This document shows, piece by piece, positions 1 to 15,800 of a stretch of DNA of 64,000 nt. Each line of letters opens with the position of its first letter. The first letter of the stretch is position 1. Position numbers and translations under genes: made by a program. This DNA is from Lepus europaeus (Eukaryota; Chordata; Mammalia; Lagomorpha; Leporidae). The notes beneath the pieces are model-generated. The model did not search any database, was not told the origin of the DNA, and was given only the letters and a program-made list of their open reading frames with translations. Where the stretch lies: positions 63,945,266 through 64,009,265 of the forward strand of contig NC_084837.1 in assembly GCF_033115175.1 (NCBI RefSeq). Reading direction: 5' to 3'.

Positions 1-3000
1 TGCTAGCCAGGTAAGCCAGCTTCCTCCCAGCTGCAGAGACCCCCAAGGAGCCTTGGCCAGCCTAGGGGCAACAGCTGGGGCCTGAGCACAGCTCCCGCTC
101 TGGTTGCTCTGCCCCTCAACAAATACAGTTTCAGACTGGATCTGGCAAGGCTGTGTGGTGTGATTGAGGTGGACAGGGAAGGGGTTGGGGTGGAGAAGCA
201 AAGGTGGCCATGGATCTAGGCTGGGTTCCTTGGAGGACTCTTGGTGTCAGGCGGTGGCTGGAGGTTGGCAGCCGAGTGCTGATACGGTTCTTGCAGAAGC
301 ACATAGCGTCAGCTGGAGCCCAGCCTGGCTTCTTGGTGTCTGTCCTCAGAGCTGGAGTGTTCAGCTTCCCCAGAATTGGCACACCCCAAATCCTTGCTTG
401 CCTTGATTTCTTCTCCGAGGCTTTCCCCTCATATCAGCAACCCCAGTAACACCCCTTTGTGTATTCCCAGGTTGAAAAGGCCCCCCGGCCTCAGGCTTCC
501 CAACCCTGTTCGTGCCCCCACATTATCCGATTGTTGTCACAAGAGGAAGGGGTCTTTGCTCAAGATCTGGAGCCTGCACCCATTGAAGATGGTATTGTCT
601 ACCCAGAGCCAAGTGACGGCCCCACCATGGATACCAGGCAAGGGTCCTGCCCTGGCCAGAACTCGTGGACCTGCAGCCCCAGTCTTCCCTTCCCTCTGAA
701 TGTTTTTTAATTTGGGGCAGGGGGGCTGGCCTCCAAGATACTCAGGGCTTGGCTGCCACCTCACTACTATCTCATCCGTAGCGCTGCTCACAGTCCAGAG
801 TCCAGTGTGCTGCTGCTCACCACCTTTTCTTTCCCCCGCTGACCCCCTGGCAGTGAGTTCCAGGTGCAGGCTCCAGCCCGAGGAACCCTGGGAAGAGTCT
901 ACTCAGGCAGCAGGGGCTCCGAGAAGCACAGCCCTGACAGCGCCTGCTCGGTGGATTATAGCAGCAGCCGCCTTTCCAGCCCCGAGCACCCCAATGAAGG
1001 TGAGGCTGCAGCCCCATGGGAGAGACCAGTGGTGAGGGCAGGGGTAGAGCGGTGGAGGCCCTTGCAACAAGCAGGTGCAGCATGATGCCTCTCCCCATCC
1101 CCACATCCAGACTCCGAGAGCACAGAGCCCCTGAGTGTGGATGGCATCTCCTCAGACCTTGAAGAGCCAGCTGAGGGTGACGAAGAAGAGGAGGAAGAGG
1201 AGGGAGGCACTGGCCCCTACGGGCTGCAGGAAGGCAGCCCCCATACCCCGGACCAGGAGCAGTTTCTGAAACAGCACTTTGAGACTCTGGCCAGTGGGGC
1301 TGCTCCAGGTGTGGTCAGAGGGCCAGCATTCGGGGCCTGCAGCCTCCTTTTCTCCCTCCTTGCCTAGTTGAGAGGGAGGGCCCAAGGCAGGCAATGCCTT
1401 GGGGTTTCCTTCCGGGGAGGCAGAATCTAGGGCAAGGGCTTGGCTCTTGCCTTCATTCATGATTCCTACAACCCTGGCAGGGGGCCCAGTTCGGGTGCCA
1501 GAGAGGACAGAGTCTCGGAGCATCTCGTCCCGATTCCTGTTACAAGTGCAGACTCCCCCACTCAGGTACAGAGACCTGGCCCCACAGCAGCTCCGCTGTC
1601 CTGACCCCCCAGTGCTCCTGTCTCCGGGGCAGCAGGCAGCCCTCCTTCCTTAAAGGTTCAGGTGTTTTTCACCCCTGGTCCTGGGAAACTGGCCTTGCCC
1701 CAACCCTGTTTGCTTTGTGCATGTTCTGTCCTGGCGTCTCTCTGTTGCTGAGAGAGCTGCTCACCGTCTTGGCAGGGAGAAACACAGAGCCTTCTTCGGG
1801 CCTTCTTGCACATTCCCACCCTGTAGGGGACCGTCGTCCTCCTCAAGTCTGCCACTGATGTCCAGACCAGTCCAGATGGCACAGGCGCCTAGTGAGCAGC
1901 TGAGAGGCAGTGCTGCCAACCCCCCTGGAGCACCTCCAGAAATGGAGCCCTCCCCTGGCAACCCTCGCCCTGAGCAGGCAGGCCCTGTGATGTTGCCACG
2001 ACGCCGTCACAACCCTGACAGCAGCCGGGCCCCCAGGAGAGTAGCTGCAGCCGGCTCCTTACCTGGACTGCAGAAAGCCCAGTCTGTGCAGAGTCTGGTG
2101 CCGCAGGGTGAAGAGCCAGGTGGGCTCAGCTCCAGGGCGTGGGCATTGTGGGCTTCATGGACATGATGGAGGAGGGAGGGGCTGTGGTGGCCCTGATGTG
2201 GCCCTGGGTGTTGCCTAATGGACATGTACAGGGGAGGAGCAGCTCCCAGGGCTTGAGCCTAAGTACCTGGATGCCTCCCTCACTACCTGACCTGCACATA
2301 CCCCTGTTTCTTCTGCAGATGAGGCCCAAAGTGGCCTGGGCTTGCTGCCCCATGCTGATGGCCATCCATCTCGGCCCTACTCCTACCAGAACCCTACCAC
2401 CAGTTCCGTGGCCAAGATATCCCGCAGTGTCTCTGTTGGGGAAAACTTGGGCCTGGTGGCCGAACCTCAAGCCCCCACTCCCAGCCGAGTCTCACCACTC
2501 AGCAAGCTGGCCCTGCCAAGCCGGGCTCACCTGGTCCTGGACATCCCCAAACCGCTGCCGGACCGTCCTACCCTGGCTGCATTCTCACCTGTATCCAAGG
2601 GCCGGGCCCCTGGTGAGACAGAGCAGCCTGACTCCTCAGCTGGCGTAGGAAAGGCTCCCAGTGCATCTGAGAGGCGGGCCTGTTTGGGGGAGGCTGCTAC
2701 TCCCAAGCCCAGGACAGAGTGCCAGGCTCGTTCTGGGCCCAGCAGCCCCCGTGCCCAGCAGCTGCCGGTCAGCATTCTCCTCCGAGGCCCTGAGAACTTG
2801 CAGTCCCCAACCCCTGAGAAGACTCCCAACCCCATGGAATGCACCAGACCAGGGGCAGCCCTGAGCCAGGACTCAGGTGTGCACAGCTCCCCAGTTCTCA
2901 TTCTTGCCTCATCCTTTCTCTCCGTCACTGTTGGCCACTCTCTGGCTCCATCCCATTTCTGTGTGTCTAGCACCTGGTGTTTTTCGTCCTGTCTGCTCCT

Positions 3001-4157
3001 GTCTCGATCATGAGTCACACCCCTGATGGTGAGACAAGTCCTGCCCACCTTCATGATCTCCCTGTGTCCCACTCAGCCTTCAGTGCCTTCTGGGGCTGGG
3101 TAGGCCCTCCTTTCTGGACCTTGCTGTCTCAGTGGTGTTGGGGAGGGCACTAGAAGGGAAGGAGGCAGGAGGGAGGGACCGAGGCCAGTGGGGGGTGGCG
3201 CGAGGGCAGCTTGCTGGGCCTCCCTGAGCTCCAGCCGTCTCTCTCAGAACCCACGGTGAGCCTGCAGGAGTGTGAGCGGCTTGTGGCAGAGCTCCGTGCC
3301 AGTGTGCGCCAGGCTGTGCGGCTCTACCACTCGGTGAGTGTTGGGCACCCGCTGGTGGGAACTCAGAGCGGGTCAGCAGCGCTAGGTCGCCCGGTGTCCA
3401 GAGCAGTCACGAAGGCTGCTCCAGCGTTAGCGTGGAGAAGGGGAGAAGAGCGTGTTAAAGGTTGGGCCAGGCCTCTTGAGCCAGGCACCTGGGGGTCATT
3501 GCTGGGTAAAACCTGGTGACTTCCCTAGGACAGGAAGGTGGGACATAGGGACTGCAGGCCTGGTTTGCTCAGGACAATCCTAGTGTATGCCTGTTGTTCC
3601 AGTGTAATTATCAGTAGGACCCCTTTTCATATCCAAATTGGTTTGGCTGTCCTAGATATAGCGGCTCGTCCAGCAGGGCTCGAGCTTTGGCGGAGAAAGT
3701 GGGTTCTATGTGAGCTGTAAGGAGTTGCTGAGGAGATGTAGATGGTTTTGTAATCTGATAGGGTCCTCCTTCGAGGTTACCCTTCAAGGTCTGCCTGGGT
3801 CCCGCATCCTCTGCTCCTACTTGCTGACCTTGGAGCACAGAACTCCCGCCACTCTCTTGCGGGGCGTGGGAGACTCGGGTGGGGCCCCTCTCCTGGCCCT
3901 CTAACGTGTTTCCCGGGGTCCTGTTGCAGGTGGCCGGCTGCAAGACGCCCTCAGCAGAGCAAAGTCGCATCACTCAGCTCCTCAGAGACACCTTCTCTTC
4001 TGTGCGGCAGGAGCTGGAGGCCCTGGCCGGGGCAGCACTGCCCAGCCCAGGCGGGAGCCCCGGGGCTGTGGGAGCTGAGCAGACGCAGGCCCTGCTGGAG
4101 CAGTACTCAGAGCTGTTGCTTCGAGCCGTGGAGCGGCGCATGGAACGCAAACTCTGA
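1..4157 (+). CDS. MAPKBP1: MAPKBP1, C-terminal part (last 9 coding exons; gene starts before the window)
   Basis: Mitogen-activated protein kinase binding protein 1 is a large WD40 scaffold that modulates JNK and NF-kB/NOD2 signalling and localises to mitotic spindle poles; it is a paralogue of WDR62. The N-terminal WD40 repeats lie outside the window. Exons, with matching phases: 1-10, 471-637, 854-999, 1111-1308, 1481-1565, 1827-2119, 2319-2876, 3248-3333, 3930-4157 (TGA 4155-4157), about 590 residues. The sequence shows a low-complexity Ser/Pro-rich region, an acidic EEEEEEE run (about 1186-1203), an SRSISSRF-like serine cluster, and a conserved C-terminal helical segment from VSLQECERL to the end, ERRMERKL. 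In this family the C-terminal region mediates dimerisation with itself and WDR62. The intron after 637 starts with GC rather than GT. A stretch of roughly 20 residues present in the human protein, as I recall it, has no clear counterpart between 2119 and 2319. Confidence 0.96.
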
Positions 4158-6180
4158 GCTCTGGCAGCCTGTCCCCAGAGAACGCTGCCCCTGCTCTGAA
4201 CTGTAGCCCCTCGTCCACTCCCCAGACCTGTGGGGATGCTGCGATGGTGGCAGGGGTCAGTGCTCAGAGGCATGGCAGTTCTCCCAGCTGCTCATGATGG
4301 GGCGCCGTATTTATTAATTTATTTCCCTGACTGTTGCCTCACCTCCATGGAACTCCTGCCTCCACAGCCTGCCCAGGGGCTCATGGCAGGGGTAGATCTT
4401 AGGTCTTTGTCACCTTGGTGCTGTGAGGGCTAGGAGGGCAGCCTGCCCCATCTGGGACCACCGGGAAGGGCCACCCTCCTCTTCGAAGCCATTTGAAATT
4501 ACTTCAGGGATCAGCAGACACAGGGTACTCCGTGGGGTAGAGGTGAGAGGCGATGTGGTATTCAGTACCTCACCTCTACCTTGCCTTCCCCTCCCACACC
4601 AGCTGCACTCCCCTGGCTGCCGGAGCAGGGGTTGTTTTCCCCAACTCCTGGCACTCAGAAAAGCAGAGCCGTCTGGCCCTCCAGGCTGTCCCCAGCCATC
4701 AGGAGACTTGAGTTGGCATCAGGACCTGAGCCTCCACATTCCACTCCCATTCTTCCCTCCAAGAGGGCCCCAGTGTCTCTACCCCTGTGTCCCTCCCCGC
4801 TCCCCTTCTCTCCTGGCCGGAACTTGGGGATCCAGCTGTGGGACATTGCTGCAGGACAGTAAAGCCCTCTGCTGGGCAAGCCTGAAGGCCTGGCCTCCTT
4901 TCCTCAGCCTCTTGGTCTTCCCCCTGGTCCCCAGCGGCCACCTAGCCCCTGCATCCTGAGTGATGCTCAATCAGAAGCCTGTGTTGGAACCTCCCTCATG
5001 GTTTACAGGGCGCCAGCCCACCTTCTGAGTACCTTGGCCACAGATGAGGTCACACACATAAACAGAGTTGGGTTTTTGTCGCCTGGGTATGTGGCTGGCT
5101 GAAGTGTGCCTGGCTTCCTCTCACTCCTGCCCCCAGCTTCACCAGCCTGGCTTAATGTGGAACTCTTGTCAAGGAGCACGAGAAGGAATGGAACACACTA
5201 AACCCTAATTCTGGATTTCTGACGTCCACAGCCCAGCTGATGGGAGATGGCCATGGGGCATCTGGTTCAGGTAGAAAGAGTCTCCTCAAAGAGTGCTAGG
5301 TGCCCCTGGATACTGGAGGTTGAGGGGAGGGAAACGCAGAGGCCAAGAGACACTAGAAAGGTGGTAGAAGGGACAGGTAAGTGGCAGGGGTGAGAGGGTA
5401 GATTAGAATTAAAAGGGCAGGTGTTAGCGGTAAGGGGGAGGAGATTGGTTATAGTAGGTAGGAAGGGTAGGACCAAACAGGCGGTTGTTGAAGAGTTGGG
5501 CAAAGCACTCGTGTCTCTGGGCCCTCCTGCTTCCCTCTACCCCCAGGTGAGTCGGGGCACCCTTACCACAGCTGCAGGCCATTAAAGCTCGTTCCTCCAC
5601 GTGCTGGCTTCGTTGGCAGAGGCTTATGATGAAATTGGGTTCTGAAGAGTACCCGTCGGTGCCCCATCAGCCAGCGCGCACTTGAGTAGATCCCAGCCTG
5701 TCCACCCCCACTCTACACCACCACCTGCATGGCCAAGCCGAAGTGAAACCCAGGCCCCAGGAACTCTTTGCAGCTGCGCACTCACTCCGTGCACCTGCCA
5801 CAGCCCACCGCAAATAGGGCTCAGGCTTGACCCTCTGGGCCATCTGCAGCCGGCCTGTCCATCGCGAGGAGGGTGTTAACATTCCTGCTAACGTGCGTGA
5901 GAAGGTGGCCGCCTTTCCCTACCCTTTGCCCAGCGTGGCAGGGGTCTGTGGCCGGGCCGGCGCTCAGTCCCCTCCTGCATGTCTGAGGCCACTGGCAGCC
6001 GCCACCCCGTCCAGATTTGCCCTGCCCCCGTTTTGAAAGCCCCTTTATTTATAACTTTTATACCTTGCCCAGGCCGTGGCGCTTCCTCCCACCCCGGCTG
6101 CACGGGGCGGGGGCTGATTTTAACGTGTCCGTTTGTACTGATGTATGAACTTGTCAATAAACACAGTCATTTGTTAAGCC
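4158..6180 (+). other. MAPKBP1: MAPKBP1 3' untranslated region
   Basis: About 2 kb between the MAPKBP1 stop codon and a canonical AATAAA. It has no supported coding exon and no recognisable SINE. A weaker AGTAAA near 4857 and an ATTAAA at about 5581 could serve as earlier polyadenylation signals. The extent of the UTR is inferred from the distal AATAAA and from the JMJD7 CpG island immediately after it. Confidence 0.75.
6156..6161 (+). terminator. MAPKBP1: MAPKBP1 polyadenylation signal AATAAA
   Basis: Canonical AATAAA in a locally AT-rich stretch (6040-6175), followed by a T/G-rich segment (tcatttgttaag). It is the last such signal before the GC-rich JMJD7 promoter, and 93 bp separate it from the JMJD7 ATG. 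Confidence 0.8.
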
Positions 6181-6254
6181 TGGCATGCCGGCAAGCGTGG
6201 CAGGTGAAAAGGCGCGGGGCGGGGCCGGCGAGGGGGCGGGCCGCCGGCGGCGTC

Positions 6255-11593
<5,339 letters not shown>

Positions 11594-11967
11594 GGGCGCC
11601 CTGCCCCGCGCTGCGCGAGGCCCTCCCAGGTGGGGTCAGTGTGGAGACGACCTGGAGTTCAGGGTGTGCTGGCTACAGGCCCAGCGCCCAGCACCCAGCC
11701 TGGGTTGAGTTCGGCCTTGGAGGGGCTCACTCGGGATGGGGTCAGGGAGACGGGGAGGCTCTGGCAGGTCCGGGCGAGGGTTCCCAGGAAGTTAGCACGC
11801 AGAGGAATCGTGCGCTCACCAGTGCCGGCCCTGGCTGAGTCACTGCCCTCGGCTTCCGTGTCCCGTCAGGGTGTACGCGTGGCTAATGATGGCTGTAGCT
11901 CCCGGGGCTGTTGTGGGCGTGGAGGTGGCATTTAAGGGCCCAGCATGGTGGCTCTGAGGAAGCGCTC

Positions 11968-11973
11968 AATAAA
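11968..11973 (+). terminator. JMJD7: JMJD7 polyadenylation signal AATAAA
   Basis: AATAAA about 375 bp after the JMJD7 stop codon, followed within 30 bp by a TG-rich stretch (gttgctgtgatgcacac). This defines a short JMJD7 3'UTR. Transcripts that ignore this signal could read into PLA2G4B. Confidence 0.8.
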
Positions 11974-12875
11974 AGTTGCTGTGATGCACACATTCTGATG
12001 CTCCCTTGGGGTGACTCAGGGGGGAGGAGGGCAGGTTTGGGCCTGGGGCCACTCCCCAAGCCCCTCCCCAGGGCAACCAAGCAGGCCTGTTCTGCAGCTC
12101 TGCTGCCTAGACCCCATTGGCGCAGGGCTGCTGAGACCACTCCTCACTCTGGTTTGGTTTCCTCCCTCAGTCTCAGGGCAGCTGGTGGGGTCTGGTGCCC
12201 CAGGGGGAATCCTGGCTTCTCCCACCACAAGCCAGGTTCCCTCCCCACTGAGGCCGGCCCTCTGAGGAAGGATTGGTCATGCCCTACCCTCAGCCCATGC
12301 AGCCCCTGCACACAACCCGTAGGCCTCATCCCTGGCCGCCTGGACACGGCTCCGGAAGGCTGCTTTCTAGGGCAGAGCCACACCCCCACCCCTGCTGGGG
12401 TGTGATGGGGCTCGGAGCGCTCCCCTTGATTAGCCAAGCCCTTGAGCCTGGACTGGGAATTCCTGTCCTGCCGGCACCAGGAGGTTGCGAAAGGCCCAGC
12501 TTCAGGCCCGAGGCTCCTTGGTCCATGGCTGCCGTGGGGCCCACTCTGGTTTTCTATGTGCAGGCCCCTGACTCAGGCTCTCCTGGGCCCTCTCTTCCTC
12601 TTCAAGGCCGGGCGGGGAGAGAGCAGGTGCTCCAGGGAGCCGAGCTGACGCCACAGGGGTGTCAGCAGGTTGAGTGTAGGTTTTGGTTGCCTCACTTCCT
12701 GGACGGGTGTCTGGTTCAGGGTTGGTGTGGGGCTTGGGTAGAGAGGAGGAGGTGGTGGGAGGGACCAGGGAGGAGCTCAGTGCCAGCTGGGACACCCCTG
12801 GCTCCAGGTTGAAGAGTTGACAGTCGAGGTCCTGTGGCCACTGCCCATCCCAGCTGCTCCTGAGGACCCGGCATC
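11974..12875 (+). other. JMJD7-PLA2G4B intergenic segment / PLA2G4B 5' region
   Basis: About 0.9 kb between the JMJD7 polyadenylation signal and the PLA2G4B start codon. It has no coding exon, no SINE and no CpG island, so PLA2G4B must use a CpG-poor promoter here or be expressed by readthrough from JMJD7. I see no convincing TATA box. The PLA2G4B 5'UTR start cannot be placed from sequence alone. Confidence 0.6.
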
Positions 12876-15800
12876 ATGGCTCTGGTAGGACCCCGCGGGA
12901 CGCTGGGCCTAGTGGCTCCGGTGTGGTAGAGAACCTGTGCTGTTTGGGTGTACGGATGGCCAGGGCAGTGAGCAGAAGCCTGGGGACAGGGCTGCCCTGA
13001 GAGTGTCCTGGGAACTGAGGCTCCCCGGCGCGTCCTGGGGCCCAGAGGGAGGTGGCTGCTTGCTGCGCCTGTCTCAGTTGCTTGGGGTATGAGAGCCCTG
13101 GGGTTGACCCAGGTGGGTGAGCGTCCCCAGCTCTGCCCCTGAGCCAGGGAGCTCCCTGGGTGTAGCCCTCATGGCCCTCTCAGGGGCATGGCTGAAGAGC
13201 ACAAGGTAAGACCACTGGCACAGGCCTCCCCGGCCTGACCCATCTGCTGGAGCGGAGGTCTGGAGGCAGCTGTGTGGGGACCAGCCCTAGCTGGACTCTA
13301 GGACCCGCGGGACTTGCCAGTCTGTGGGCAGTTGGAGCTGTAGCTACTGCCCCTGCCCTGCGGAGCGCTACAGGGAGCAGCCGAGGGCCCTGAGGTGCCT
13401 CTTCCCCTACCCCATAGCCTGTGTCCCCCAGCAGCCTCTGGGGAGAAGGAGCTGGGGGGCCTATGTGTGGAGCCAGCCTGCTCCAGGGTCCGGTCCCCAC
13501 TTGGGCACGGGTCTGCTTAACTTGCGTGCCTCAGTTTCCTCCTGGGCTTGGTCATCAGGAACAGTGCCCCCGCGCAGGTCAGGCGGGTGATGCATGGGCT
13601 CATGGATGTGACACACTTGGCCCAGAGTTGGCCCAGGGCGTGTGTAGGTGCTGGCAGGCATCCCGGAGATGCCGTAGCTCCTGTTGGTGGCGATCCCGCT
13701 GGGGCAGAGGGCAGGCTGAGCACTCAGCCTGACCCCTGTGGATTGGGATTTAGGGTAGAGGGCCTCAGTACAAGCCCGCACCCCACCCTGTGGCCCCTGT
13801 CACCTTGGACCCTGTCCGCCTGCCTCCGACCTGCCCCCTCCCTCCCCTATAGGCCAAGGTGCCCGGGAGCTGCCTGCTCACCATCCGTGTCCTGCAGGCC
13901 CACGGGCTGCCCTCCAAGGACCTCGGTGAGTGCACTTCCCTGGGCCGATGCCAGCTGAGGGAGGAGGAGGGCGCTGCAGCTGGGTTCCCCGTGGGGCAGG
14001 CCCAGGGGGGAGTTCATGGGAGGGGATTCTGGGAGGAAGCAGGCAGCTGGGGCCCAGCCCCATTGTACATGAGTCTTGGGGTCATGGGGGGAAGTGGGAG
14101 GCGGCTGGCAGGTGTCGGCCGTCGCTGGACCCTCTTCCTGCTTCCTGCAGTGACCCCCTCTGACTGCTATGTGACTCTCTGGCTGCCCACGGCCTCTAGC
14201 CAGAGGCTACAGACACGCACAGTGAAAAACAGCAGAAGCCCCATCTGGAATCAGAGCTTTCACTTCCGAATCCACAGCCAGCTGAAGGTGGGCTGGGCAG
14301 GGACAGCCCTGTCCCCCGGCCCCAGCCTCTCCCAGCCCCTCGTTCCCGTCCCAGCTCACCTTCTCCCCTGATCCCTCTCTCCTGCCCCTTTGCAGAATGT
14401 TGTGGAACTGAGAGTCTTTGACCAGGACCTGTTGACCAGAGATGACGCCGTGTTGTCAGTGCTGTTTGATGTGGGGACCCTGCGGGTGGGCGAGTTCCGG
14501 CGGGAGAGCTTCTCACTGCGCGCCCAGGCAAGGCTGCTTCCAGGGCAGTGGGCGTGCCTGGCAGGGTGGGGGCACAGCCCTGCTCTACAGTGACTGGTCC
14601 AGCCTTCCCAGCATCCCAGAGGCCTCGGCCCACAGGGACTGTTGTCCACCTCGGAGCAGTCCTGACCCTGAGCTGCTTCCCTGGCCTGCAAGCCAAAGGG
14701 CAGCCGACTGCTGGAGCAGCACGAGGCCCCTCCCCAGCAGCCCTCTCTGGCGTCCGGGGTGGGGTCTGCGCATGCATACGTGCACGCGCACCTCATCTCT
14801 CCTCACTGGCTTCCCTCTGCAGGGTGACGAGCGGCTGGAAGTTGAGTTTCGGCTGCAGAGTCTGTGAGTGAGCCACGCGCGGAGCTGGGTGGGAGTGGGG
14901 GGCTGCCTCCCGTGAGAGGGAGCCAGGGCTCCTGCTGAGGTCATGGTGCCTCTTCCAGGACAGACGGAGCTGAGCAACTGGCCAGCAATGGCATCTTGGT
15001 GGTGAGTTGGGCTTGCGCTCCCTGGGGGGGTCGGGGGGTGGGGGGGGCTGGGACCCCCTCGCTGCTTTGGGCTGGGGAGAGTTTGGGGTTTCCGGTCCTC
15101 AGGGAAACACCACCTCGAGCGAGTGCTTGATAACTGAGGACTGGGGTAAGGAGGTGCTGGACAGGAAGAGGGCACAGCGCGGCCTGGGGCGGCCGCTGAC
15201 CGAGGGCTTTGTTCATGGCTCAGGCCCGGGAGCTCTCCTGCCTGCATGTGCACCTGACAGACATGGGGGACCAGAAAGGTGAGTCCCCAACCTACTGTGA
15301 CGGCCCGCGATCCCCAGCCCCCATGCCCCTTTCCGACAGGCCCTGCAGGGACCTCACACAAGCTGCCCTGAGCGGCCCACAGCAGAACAGGGGTCGGGGT
15401 GAATCAGCTCCAGCCTCCTCAGGGCCTGAGCGTTTTCCCGAAGTCCTCTGCAGAGGCTGGGGCGTGGGGACGCTCCTCCGGCCTCAGCCTGGGCACAGCC
15501 CCGGGCCCCTCAGACCCGACGAGGGACCCTTGGGCAAAGAGCCCACTCCCGGCCTCTCAGCTCTGGTTCCTGTTCCCAGAGTCGGGGGGCAGAGTTCGGC
15601 TGGTGGTTCCTGGAGCCTGTGAGAGTCCACAGGAGGCCTCGGTGGGCTCCGGCCCCTTCCGCTTCCATTACCCAGCCTGCTGGGAGCAGGAGCTGGGTAT
15701 TCACCTGCAGGTAGGGGCCTCGCTCCCCTGAGGCAGGGCCCTAGAGTCTGCCTGGCTCCCCCCGCCCCCCCGCCGGCGGGAGGAGCCTGAGGGAGGTGGG

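Noticed and set aside
2230-2262. Extra MAPKBP1 exon between 2119 and 2319
   Set aside because: An acceptor-like CAG and a GTACCT donor are present, but the 31-nt length breaks the phase into the following exon and produces a stop.
13187-13204. ATG followed by a GTAAGA donor (ATGGCTGAAGAGCACAAG) as an alternative PLA2G4B first exon
   Set aside because: It is frame-compatible with exon 2, but the MAL exon at 12876 matches the known 3-residue start and gives exactly 781 aa. It remains a possible minor alternative start.
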